Origin: Gracilaria vermiculophylla | Lineage: Eukaryota; Rhodophyta; Florideophyceae; Gracilariales; Gracilariaceae | DNA: 64,000 nucleotides | Assembly: GCA_019155205.2 (NCBI GenBank) | Contig: JAHNZQ020000004.1 | Location: 4,709,602-4,773,601 of the forward strand | Direction: 5' to 3' | Part shown: piece after piece, positions 54,386 to 63,738 of the stretch | Layout: the number at the start of each line of letters is the position of its first letter | Numbering within the stretch: the first letter of the stretch is position 1 | The notes under the pieces: generated by a model | Told to the model about the DNA's origin: nothing | The model's database searches: none | What the model saw: the letters and a program-made list of their open reading frames with translations, nothing else | Made by a program: the position numbers and the translations under genes

Positions 54386-56409
54386 CGATTGGAAGTGGTT
54401 CGTTGAAAATTACGCTGTGGAGATTTGCGTTATAATCAGACTGGTTGGCTTCCGTCGTATACCTAGGCAGAAACGCGCGTGCGTGGGCAATGGGAAAGTA
54501 TTATGCGTCTAGAACGGTGTACTGGACCGCATCGGTGGGCAAAGTGTAACGGTGCGGCGCGTGACAGAGTGGCGTTACGCAGGTGTAACACTTATCGGTT
54601 AATGGAATGGCGGCGCGTGCGTGCCCACAGGTACACAATGTAAGGAATATTTTGGAATGCTGGAAGGTGACCCGGCATCGGTGAACGCACATGTGGAAAG
54701 CCGAATCAGTACTGTAGCAGTGCAGTTGGTAATGCACGGTACGTAAGCGGTACTGCAAGGTGATTGGTGACCGCGCTACGTATTTAGCTCACCTCGCCCC
54801 TCCACGGAAAACAGACATGCACCTCGTATGTAGTTCTTCGCAATACTAGTTTCCTGCAACTATCACACGTACAGGTCAGGTTTTATAAGCCTTTCGTCTT
54901 CACTTCACACGCCTGCACCCGTTCCGTAGAGCTAACCGGTCACTCTCACCTCGACCACTGGGTGCTACTGCTACGTTATTTCGCTACGCAACGCCACCTC
55001 CCACCTCCCTCTTCATTCGCACATCGCTCGGAAGTATGATATAGCAAGACTGCTTCGAGCCTACCTTCTTACAGTCATCTGTTGCTTGTGATCTGTGCGC
55101 TGCGCTTCACCACAGGATTGTTTCTTATATGAGAAAAAAAGCCGTTGCATATTTCTATCTTTGTTGGTCCAGCTTTGGGAACGTCTATTAATGGAAGGCT
55201 TTGTGACTTTCTTCAGGAATTCGACATTTTTTTGTATAGAGAACAGTAGTTTTAGGGTAGACCCAAGAGATTGGGAAAGCTCGTTCTCCCACAAATGTCT
55301 CACGGCAAGAATGTGAGTAAAATTGATGCAGTAAAGATGTTGGCAAAAATATCAGATGTATGGCATCAGTTTTCCGCACTTTGATCAGCAGCGATGGTGA
55401 GATATATTTTATTTCAAAATCACATCACTCCTTAATAGTGCTCCAAAACTGTACTTTAGGCTTGTTTCCACACAAAGTCTGTGTAGAATCGTTTCAAAAT
55501 ATTTTATAGACCGTTTCCTTTCTAGTAAAAATAACTCGAGGTTCTGAACTTTTCTATCAGAAACAGCTTCAAATCATCAATGTAAACGACAAAAAGTACT
55601 CTAATAGTGCTATTTTTTATAAAAAGAAGCGTTCAAGGGTCACAACTGCTAGAAAGCTCATAATTCCGACTCTGTATGGATTAAAAAGATCTCCAAAACG
55701 CCCTAAAAAGCTATTTTCAACAGACATAAGAGGAAATAAAAGAAAGTTGTGCAAAGAAAAAGTATTACTGAAAGAAATTGGAATGAATCTCAGTATCAAA
55801 TTCTCAAAATCAACTATATTGAGGCACATAAACAACACAAATTTATTAAGATATAAAAAATTGAAGAATAATATTCTTTTTCAAGACCATCACAAGCAAA
55901 AGAGAATTGTGGGGTGCTGGAAACGCCGACTAGGAAAAGAGATAAGATGAACAGAGAGATGAAGTTTTTCCGTTACCTATTTTTGTAGGCGGGCAGTAGC
56001 CGTTTGGTAGTATTTTGACGTTTCACAACATGTCTTATGTTTTTGAAACAGTCCACATAAAAGTAGAACCAGGGCAGTGATTGGTCACTGCGTTATTTAG
56101 TTGCGGTCAAAATTGCGACTACGCGTTGCTATATCCGTTTCTATACTAGCGAAAAATGGATTTCAGTACAGCAACGGAAGCTTCAAAAAAGCAACGCAAA
56201 ATGCTAATGGGAACGCTGGTAGGGATGTCAACTGCGCTCGGGTTGTTAAAATTTAGCAAATTTTCGGATTATAGCTTTCCGATAGACTTGCTCTATTGCT
56301 GCGATCTAAAAATTAATTGGGGACGGTGCGACGCCGGCGACGCCGTGTTTAAAGTATTCCGCTTTTGCCTTCAAAAGGGTTAGCAAAATCCTCGGCGCCG
56401 ATAACCTCA
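54386..56409. other. Composite intergenic stretch with an AT-rich patch
   Basis: 54386-55080 has mixed composition and no recognisable gene. 55090-56000 is clearly more AT-rich than its surroundings and holds a mariner-like fragment. 56156-56383 has a 75-codon frame without motifs. Confidence 0.4.
55561..55950 (+). pseudogene. Tc1/mariner-like transposase N-terminal fragment
   Basis: An open frame of about 129 codons without a clear start. It is Lys/Arg-rich, with a paired helix-turn-helix pattern: RPKKLFSTDIRGNKRK, LLKEIGMNLSIKFSKSTILRH and LLRYKKLKN, then FQDHHKQKRI. This order (KL...D...I...E...SKSTI.R.L....L..YK..K......HK.KR) is that of Tc1/mariner DNA-binding domains. The catalytic domain is missing. 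Its AT-rich composition differs from the host genes. The call is by pattern only. Confidence 0.45.
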
Positions 56410-58150
56410 CCATCCGCACCTTTAACGTAGAACCTCGTGAATAGTTCCGTAACCTCTGCAACCTCACGATTCTACATTGTGGGCAATAGCACTGTGTGCC
56501 ACTGCATGAATGCAATCAGCGATGACGGCAGCACGCACACTATGCTCAAGCATTCATTACAGCCGGTTTTCCTTTTGTATCTCCAATGAGTAAATGACTA
56601 GGGGTACTACACGGCCACACCGCTGATTCTGATATGGGCGATGACGTAAGTACCTCGCCTCGCTCAGACATTTTCACAAACCTTTAGCATGTTTTCCAGT
56701 TGATTCCGGTCCTTGGTTCAAGAAGAAACTGGGTTGTCAACTCGCGCAATAAACAACACCGCCTTTGTGGCCGTGTCTCTCACGGCCATCAAGAACGGGC
56801 GGTCAGCAATGAACATTGGATTCGGCCTTGGCGCCGCTCGCGTCATGACCAGTGCCGCCGTTACGGCAGACGCAACAGTACCTTCTTCGGTCACTTCCAA
56901 CGTGGCTGCGTGTAGAACATCGCTCAGATACGCCTCCTTATCTTCGGTGAGCAACTGCAACGGCGGATTCTCTCTGTCCGCTTGGAAAGCCTTTTGCAAT
57001 CCAAATGATTTCAACGCCTGTGTCACACTTTTGACGCCGTACTTCATTTTAAACCGAGGCAGAGAAACAACATCCAGCTTTCTTGTCGTGAGTTTTTCAG
57101 TCCACGAATTCCATAATGTTCCACCTTGCTCTCCAAGCAGCCGCACGACATCGTCCAGGTTTCCCTCTGCGGACGGCAAAACGAATGTTGCAGCAAGCGA
57201 ACCATCTCCGTACGGCAGTTGCGCAACCTGTATCGTTTTGCCATCTGGCAGGCTACACTCTGCGTACGGAAACTTCTCGCTTGTTAATCTCATCATGTTT
57301 ACCGGCTCTCCCGCATTGAAAGGCAATTTTCGTGTGTTAGCCGGGTCAAATTGGATTGTCCAAGAAGCTTGAAAGAATATAGCATTGATGAGTATCGCGA
57401 CTAGCTGCGGCGGTAGATCACTTAGCACGTCATTGATTCTACCTTTGGTCGCCTTTGACACCCAATCATTAATCGGTTTCACGGAGGTAGGGTTCACAAT
57501 GAGCTGTGCTCCAGCAGACACAACCGTATCTTTGTAGGACGGCAGCACAAGTGATGTGAGAACCGCAGCAGAAGCGCTGTGAAGAGTTACCGATTTGTCA
57601 GTGGTGGTAACGGGAGCAATTGCTCTTGACGCTCCTGATGCCAGCAACGACTGGAATTCCGATCGAGTTTGCGAGGAAGGAGTGGAGCCAAGAGAGACGA
57701 GCGATAACGCTGAAGCAATCGAATGCGGTGAGAGCAGTGAGTCGGGTTCATTGAGAGCAGCAAGCAGTCGGAATCCCAGATTGTTCACGGCAGAAACCTG
57801 ATCGTCTGCAAGCACTTGAGGAACGTCGCTCATCGTGCTGCGAAGGCCTGTGGACAGAGATACGCGCGCTTGCGGAGAGAAAAGGTAGAACAGCGCAGCA
57901 ACACAGAGAAACGCGGCGAGAACGCGTGCAAGACCTGATGCAAATGAGGGAAATGGTTTCAAAGTGGGAATTTGTGGAGCTGAGGAAGACGGCGACTGGG
58001 TTCGCATATTGTGCGAGCGAGGCGCATTGGCTCGGCGCATTCGAACGCTTCAGCGAAGCCGCCCAGGCCGTCCAAAGTTTAGTAACCAGCAGACCGGGGC
58101 CTTCCAACAAGCGGATTGCAGCTTATGAAACCCAACAATGCATCTGCAGC
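56410..58150. repeat. Serpin-bearing segmental duplication, right copy
   Basis: Direct repeat of 28878-30605, about 27.5 kb away, in the same orientation. Coding and 3' flank are nearly identical, 5' part more diverged. Confidence 0.85.
56718..58040 (-). CDS. Serpin, right copy, Arg at predicted P1, with N-terminal anchor
   Basis: 440 aa from the ATG at 58040; an internal ATG at 57833 matches the start of the left copy. The extra 69 residues are basic and contain one hydrophobic span (VLAAFLCVAALFYLF), a signal-anchor or signal peptide, so this copy would enter the secretory pathway (inference). The serpin body differs from the left copy at about nine scattered positions. The loop after the shared hinge EEGTVASAVTA reads VMT-Arg-Ala-Ala-Pro-Arg-Pro-Asn, so P1 is Arg and the P' side is three residues longer. 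Arg at P1 predicts trypsin-like or metacaspase-like targets. It is divergent from DDI1. Confidence 0.93.
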   Translation of the reverse strand: MRRANAPRSHNMRTQSPSSSAPQIPTLKPFPSFASGLARVLAAFLCVAALFYLFSPQARVSLSTGLRSTMSDVPQVLADDQVSAVNNLGFRLLAALNEPDSLLSPHSIASALSLVSLGSTPSSQTRSEFQSLLASGASRAIAPVTTTDKSVTLHSASAAVLTSLVLPSYKDTVVSAGAQLIVNPTSVKPINDWVSKATKGRINDVLSDLPPQLVAILINAIFFQASWTIQFDPANTRKLPFNAGEPVNMMRLTSEKFPYAECSLPDGKTIQVAQLPYGDGSLAATFVLPSAEGNLDDVVRLLGEQGGTLWNSWTEKLTTRKLDVVSLPRFKMKYGVKSVTQALKSFGLQKAFQADRENPPLQLLTEDKEAYLSDVLHAATLEVTEEGTVASAVTAALVMTRAAPRPNPMFIADRPFLMAVRDTATKAVLFIARVDNPVSS

Positions 58151-58487
58151 GCCCCTTTTGCAATGCGAATAGTACCATGCAGTGTCATCCCCGAACACGT
58201 GGGCACTTGTTCGCGCTGTACACGGTACAACCGCATGATGACCAGCGTGTCCCGCAAACCATTGGCACCAGTGCCATAACATGCAATATCGCCAGTGTCA
58301 CCCTCTGACGCCGCCACCCTTCAGCGCTGAGCCCCGCTGCCGCCTTCCAACGGGTCCCTTGCGCGCCACAACCGTACGTATCGTGGAAATTTTTCCACAC
58401 TGCTGTTAAATGGCTACAAGACCACCCTCCCCGACTTTAACCTCCGCCTTGAGTTAGACATACCATTCCGCATTCGCTCTATCCAAG

Positions 58488-59781
58488 ATGGAAATCACGC
58501 TGGTTTCTGGCCTCAACGGCGACGTGACAACCATATCATTGCAGCCAACAGATACAGTCCGCCGTTTGGTGGAACACGCGCAGAGTGCCTTGTCAATTCC
58601 GGCGGCGTCACAACTTTTAACCCATTACGGCAATGCGCTTGAGCCATCCGCGTTGATTTCCTCTACCAAGCTGGCCGACGGCGACTTGGTCATGGTGCAG
58701 CCGAAACAAGCCCCCGACCCCACGCCCACGGCTTCACGTGCCGCTGCTTCCCTCGACATGGTACGCCGTGACCAGAACCTCATGTCCTCGCTGCGCACCA
58801 TGAACCCCAGCCTCCATCAACGGATTATGAACGGTGACGAAACCGCTCTTCAGGAGTTGATCAACATGTCTGCCGCCGCGAGAAAAAATGGTCCGATGCT
58901 GGCTCCTGGTCTGGATCCAATGTCTGCTGAAGCGCAAAAACTCATCGAGGAAAGAATACGCCATGAGAACATTCAAAGCAACATGCAAGCCGCAATGGAA
59001 CACAACCCAGAGTCGTTTGGATCCGTCATTATGCTTTTCGTCAAGTGCAAGATTAATTCCGAGTCCAATGTCACTGCATTCGTTGATAGGTAAGCATTTT
59101 GCGATCAACCGACGAGCAGTTCGGGCGGTGCGTGTTTCTCATTGGAGGTGACTAACTTTTCCGCACTGCACGCGAATTATCTGTTTTAGCGGCGCTCAAG
59201 CGACAATCATATCTAAAAGCTGTGCGGAAAGGTGTAACATTCTGCGTCTTATGGACAGTCGCTTCGCCGGCATGGCGCAAGGAGTTGGCACCGCCATGAT
59301 TCATGGACGAATTCACATGGCGCTTCTGACTCTCGGCGGGGAGATTTTTGAGGTTTCTTTCATTGTTATGGATGAAATAAGTTCTGGCTATGACATGCTG
59401 CTTGGTCTCGATATGTTGCGTAAACATCAAGCTGCTATAGACCTCAAGCATAACTGTCTTCGTATCGGATCTGCACAAGTTCCATTCCTTGCCGAAAAAG
59501 ACATACCGAAAACCATGCGTGGCCAAGCAGGGCCGTCGCTGCAGCCCTCGTCATCACAAAGACCGTTACCTGCTGGAGCTCCTAAAACTCTTGGTCGTCC
59601 ATCGAATTCCGGGGGGGGAAGCGCCTCGAGCAACCCAGTTTCAGCTCCAGACGAAACCAAAGTGAGCCAATTGGTGGGCATGGGTTTCTCGAGGCACGAG
59701 GCTCTTCAAGCGCTTTCTTCGTGCAACGGAAGCCTTGAGCAGGCTGCGGCTGTGCTTGCGCAAGCAAGATACGGCTTTTGA
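58488..59781 (+). CDS. DDI1: DDI1 ubiquitin shuttle and retroviral-type aspartic protease
   Basis: 397 aa from two exons, 58488-59089 and 59190-59781; the 100-nt intron has a GTAAGC donor and a CTGTTTTAG acceptor. Order: ubiquitin-like domain (1-75), helical DDI domain (about 95-165, MNPSLHQRIM and AQKLIEERIR), retropepsin domain (about 180-310), Ser/Pro linker, UBA domain (353-397, VSQLVGMGFSRHEALQAL). The catalytic motif Asp-Ser-Gly-Ala is present, and the Ser codon is split by the intron. GLDMLRKHQAAIDL is the second conserved block. DDI1 proteins deliver or cleave highly ubiquitinated proteins at the proteasome. The domain set is complete. Confidence 0.95.
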
Positions 59782-59831
59782 CTTTTTCTGTTACTTACAA
59801 CATTTCACTTTTGCAGACGATGACGCGTTCA

Positions 59832-60437
59832 TCAGTTTTGTACCATCTGCACATTAAATGAACATTTGAACGCCGAAGTGAGGGGGATCAATTCTGCTGT
59901 AACTCTGCAGGACAGCCCCAACCTACTTAGCGCCCCACAAATGAGACCGCAGGGGAACACCACGTAGTCCTCTGGTGTTCCTGAATGCTGCGGGGTTGGA
60001 CTGACGGAAGCCAACCACCGGAAATTGTTATCAGTCAGCACATATAAACCGCGATGGTTTGTGCGCAAGACATCTATATGTTTGTTAAACACAGCCTCCC
60101 AGAAGTCCTTGCAGATGAACTTGACCATGTCCAGATGGTTTTCCAGGCGACTTCTGTGTAAGGCTAAACGCTCCACGAGACGGGTTCCGACTTGATTTCC
60201 CAGCGCATCGAGTCGTTTTCGCTTGGCCGAAAGCACAGCCAGGGCGTGATTATCACTTGGGGCTTCGTCATGCGGCAGTGTTGACGAAGAAGATTCATGA
60301 GCTTCGATTTGGGCCGGAGAGCGGGGTGGATCGAAAAAGTGTCCACCATGGTCGCGTAGATGGTAATTGACGATCTGAGCGTGCAGAAAGGTTAAGGCAC
60401 TTTCGGACACTGTGGTTTGGTCACCTGTTGAATGCAT
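59832..60437 (-). CDS. TRAPPC6: TRAPP complex subunit 6 (TRAPPC6/Trs33)
   Basis: 201 aa, intronless. Core subunit of TRAPP, of the Bet3-like fold. Signatures of the family are clear: LDMVKFICKDFWEAVFNK, IDVLRTNHRGLYVLTDNNF and PCGLICGALSRLGL, then VTAELI near the C-terminus. It is longer than the human protein (about 160 aa) because of a polar insert at residues 30-75 (PPRSPAQIEAHESSSS). Start is the ATG at 60437. It is tail-to-tail with DDI1 (50 bp) and divergent from Z-ISO. Confidence 0.92.
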   Translation of the reverse strand: MHSTGDQTTVSESALTFLHAQIVNYHLRDHGGHFFDPPRSPAQIEAHESSSSTLPHDEAPSDNHALAVLSAKRKRLDALGNQVGTRLVERLALHRSRLENHLDMVKFICKDFWEAVFNKHIDVLRTNHRGLYVLTDNNFRWLASVSPTPQHSGTPEDYVVFPCGLICGALSRLGLSCRVTAELIPLTSAFKCSFNVQMVQN

Positions 60438-60767
60438 ATCTATTCCCCTGGAAGCTGTGAAGACGCCTGGAAACCGGGACGCTTATGGATCATGCTAAAG
60501 TTTATGCACCGAGTTGCTCGTAGTCAACGAACAGGATCATTTGTGACTGACTACTCCACTTCAAAAATCATGTGAAACACAGTTTTTAAGCAATATTTTC
60601 AGCTTGGCGAAGTCAGAGCTGGATTAGCTTTACTTTTGTATCTGAACCACGAGGGCTAGGTAGAGATGGCGTGCAGCTTCATCGTTTCCGGCCCTTCCTC
60701 GGCTTGCTGACGGGGCTTGCGAGGACCGCGTTCTCGAGGAGCCATCGCGCGCACAATCGGCTGGAAC

Positions 60768-61793
60768 ATGGGCGGGTTGAGTTGGCATAAATGGGCATTT
60801 ATACGCTCAACATTTGCAGCAAACCGCCGCAATGAAAAGAGTTCATGGCACGACGCATCAAAGAGAACATGCCGGAAATTGAAGCGCCTTTCCAAACCAA
60901 TGCGTGGGAGCAACTGCACAGCGCCCGTTTGTTTGCGGCGCAATGCTTCGCCACGCAGTGCTGGTGGTCTTCCGCCGTCTTCTGTGAACGCGTTGCGTTT
61001 AGGTGTTGTGGGATGGGTTTCAGCGTTGGCTGTTCCCACTGTCTTGGCGTGCCTTGACGCGAATGCTGCGCACGGGGCGGTAACAGACTACCTCGGCGTG
61101 TATGCATCTCATTATTACATGGTTGTGTACAACGCTCTGTTCGCATTGCTGCATTCAGGATTAGCTTCTCTACGCCCATTGCTCACGCGATACACGGGCG
61201 AAAGACTATATAGAGTCGGGTTTGCACTTTCATCGTTGCCATCAGCTGTTGGTCTCATTGCGTACTTTATTGCTCATCGTTACGACGGAAAGGCGTTGTG
61301 GACACTGCAAGGGGTGCCGCACGTGCATGAGTTGTGTTACCTAGTGACATTCATATCGTTCTTGCTACTATACCCGGCCACGTTTAATCTGCTCGAAGTT
61401 GCAGCGGTTCAGAAGCCGTCGTTCAGAATATACGAGACGGGTGTAATGAGAATTTCGCGACACCCGCAGCTGGGCGGGCAAATGTTATGGTGTTTGGCAC
61501 ATGGTGCTTGGATGGGAACAAGCTTCACGCTTGTGGCCTGTTTGACGCTGATTGCGCAGCATTTGGTGGGCGCTTGGAATGGGGACCGAAGGTTACGGGA
61601 CAAGTACGGGGAGGAATGGGTGCGCTACGCCGAACGAACATCGATAGTTCCGTTTGCGTCGATTATGGACGGAAAGCAGCGCTTGAGATGGGGTGAGTTT
61701 GGTGTTGGATACGTGGGCGTGGTTTTGTTTGTGTTGGGCACGTATGCAGCACACCCCTGGATGCTGCGTGTCGTGGGAAATCTGAGGTTGTGA
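60768..61793 (+). CDS. ZISO: 15-cis-zeta-carotene isomerase (Z-ISO)
   Basis: 341 aa, intronless. Isomerises 9,15,9'-tri-cis- to 9,9'-di-cis-zeta-carotene in the plastid, between phytoene desaturase and zeta-carotene desaturase. Multi-span NnrU-like membrane protein. Signatures: FALLHSGLASLRPL, VYFI-like YFIAHRYDG, LWTLQGVPHVHE, YPATFNLLEVAAV, ETGVMRISRHPQLGGQ (haem-ligand His region), CLAHGAWMG, GAWNGDRRL and RTSIVPFAS. The first 90 residues are basic and Ser/Arg-rich, consistent with a transit peptide. Start is the first ATG in frame (60768). This gene is the best evidence for a photosynthetic host. Confidence 0.94.
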   Translation: MGGLSWHKWAFIRSTFAANRRNEKSSWHDASKRTCRKLKRLSKPMRGSNCTAPVCLRRNASPRSAGGLPPSSVNALRLGVVGWVSALAVPTVLACLDANAAHGAVTDYLGVYASHYYMVVYNALFALLHSGLASLRPLLTRYTGERLYRVGFALSSLPSAVGLIAYFIAHRYDGKALWTLQGVPHVHELCYLVTFISFLLLYPATFNLLEVAAVQKPSFRIYETGVMRISRHPQLGGQMLWCLAHGAWMGTSFTLVACLTLIAQHLVGAWNGDRRLRDKYGEEWVRYAERTSIVPFASIMDGKQRLRWGEFGVGYVGVVLFVLGTYAAHPWMLRVVGNLRL

Positions 61794-62522
61794 AGCGGTA
61801 AAATGGGAAAGTGTTGGGCAGCTTTCCGTCGTGTTTGCACTGTGGGCGGATGCAAATTTGTCGCGATGGTGCTTTACTTTAGGTCTCCAACCAGAGGATG
61901 AAGCCATGAAGCGCGGGACGTGCAAATGTGATTTCCGCAACGCACTGTGCTTGTAAAGCGCGATGCGACACAACTCTCACCGGGCGCGACCGTAGGTCTC
62001 GCGGTAGAGACATTTGGTTGTGTAGCGTAACACAACGGTAGCTTGATTGGTGGCTAACTAACGTTTGTTTGCAACATGGAGATAACTGTGCATTGCGCTG
62101 TATCTATCAGGTAACGTTTTATTGCTTTATTCGTTTGGCTTGAGTGTGTCAAAATTTTCGTTTCTTTTTATCACGCGGTGCGCGCAAGAGCGGTGATCTG
62201 CATCATGTGCCGCACTGCCCTACAGCCGCAACGCACGACAGCCGCGCACCAGAGCGAACAAGCCGAGGCGTTTTGGCGCTCTGGGGCTCTCTGTCTCTCG
62301 ATTATTTCCCTCTTTGTCCGCTGTCCCTCCCACAGGCTTCTCGCCCTGTGTTTTGATTCGGGACGCCCTTGCCAAAAAGCGCACGGGCAAAGTCTGCGCG
62401 CGGTCGCGCCGTGGCGGCGGCTTGAGTGGTTGAGCACCAACCAATTTTTAAGTTTCGCGCGCTGTGCTTCAACGCGAGCAGCTGATTTCCGTTCTCGACC
62501 GAGACACGATTCTTTCCCTCCA
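61794..62522. other. Intergenic upstream of bS18m
   Basis: About 730 bp, GC-rich toward the right. Overlapping frames on both strands have no motif. I see no RNA gene. Confidence 0.4.
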
Positions 62523-63738
62523 ATGGCGACGGCGGCGATCATTCACAGGAGCGTGTATCGCGCAGCACGCGCGCTCCTCTCCGCAAGACGCACAGCGGCC
62601 GCCCGCGTGGGCGCAACACGCGCGCTAGCAACCAACGGCGATCAGTCGAGATCGAAACACAAGGCGGCGGCGGACGCAGCGACCAAGCCGGCCGACGGGT
62701 TGTTTGACGAAGAGAACACTGTGTAAGTTGGTTGAATTGCTGCTGCGCGCAGCGCAACCGTCGTGCGACGGAAAGCGGTTGTTTGAAGGAGTGCAGTCGC
62801 CACCAGAAGTGATCCATTGCGCGGCACATGTGGCGGCGGCAAGCGCGAAGCGACGTGAGGGAGACGCGGCTGACATGTGCCATGGCGAACGCGTGCGAAC
62901 CGCGGTAGAGACCTGTCGCCGCTGGAGGTGGCGCGCATGCGCGTGGCGTACGGGCTTGTCAAGGAGCACGTGGACGCGGCGGAAAAGGGGCTTGCGGGCA
63001 TCGATCCGGACGACAACCCGCTGATCGACCCCCGATCGGTACGTGGGTGCAGCGAAGCGCCGGCGGCGGGCGCAGCGAAGCGCGGCGGCGCAGCGCCTCT
63101 GACCGCTGTGGGTTGCTTGGGCGCGCGCGCGCGGGGCGCAGTTTCAAACGCGCGCGCTGCCGGAGATCGGCGGGGCGGTGCTGCGGGAGTTCCGCAAGCA
63201 GGTGCCGGCGGAGGCGGCGGCGGAGAGGCGGTCGGTGTCGACGTACAACCTGTGGGAGGCGATCCAGGGCGGCGAGACGCACGAGCTGCTGGAGGAGCAG
63301 CGGCAGGCGGGCGACGGGGACTGGGCGGCGGTGGACGAGCGCACGATGGGGCGCGAGCAGTACGCGCGGCTGGGGCGGCAGTCGGTGACAGGCGGGAAGC
63401 GCGGGGGCGGGGCGCAGACGGCGCCGGCTGTGGCGGCGCACGCGGCGCACGCGGGGGCTGCGCGCGCGGGGGCGCCAAAGAGGGCCAAGGGGCAGTGCGC
63501 CCTGAAGGACGAGCGCGGGAGGGCGACGGTGGACTTTCGGGCGGTGGCGACGCTGAGGGCGTTCCTGTCGGACAACCTGAAAGTGCTGCCGCGGAGGAAA
63601 TCCGGGCTGTGCGCCAAGTCGCAGCGGAAGGTGGCGAAAGCGGTGAAAACGGCGAGGACAATGGCTCTGCTGCACCCGGAGCCAATGGCGAGGTTGAGCG
63701 TGGAGGAAATGATGGAGATGGAGAAACATCTGGGGTGA
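62523..63738 (+). CDS. MRPS18: Mitochondrial ribosomal protein bS18m, three exons
   Basis: Exons 62523-62722, 62909-63038 and 63142-63738 join to 309 codons (308 aa) without a stop. Donors are GTAAGT and GTACGT; acceptors are CGGTAG and GGCGCAG. The C-terminal 70 residues match bacterial S18: DFRAVATLRAFLSDNLKVL, then LPRRKSGLCAKSQRKVAKA and VKTARTMALL. The N-terminus (MATAAIIHRSVYRAARALLSARR) is a classic mitochondrial presequence. A long extension (residues 40-230) with VYGL-type helix VARMRVAYGLVKEHVDAA and an Ala/Gly-rich stretch precedes the S18 domain. Plastid targeting is less likely. GC content is very high here, so opposite-strand frames are long but spurious. Confidence 0.85.

Noticed and set aside
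61980..62060. Possible second tRNA or small RNA
   Set aside because: A short hairpin (GGTCTCGCGGTAGAGACA) is present, but no cloverleaf or Pol III terminator can be formed.
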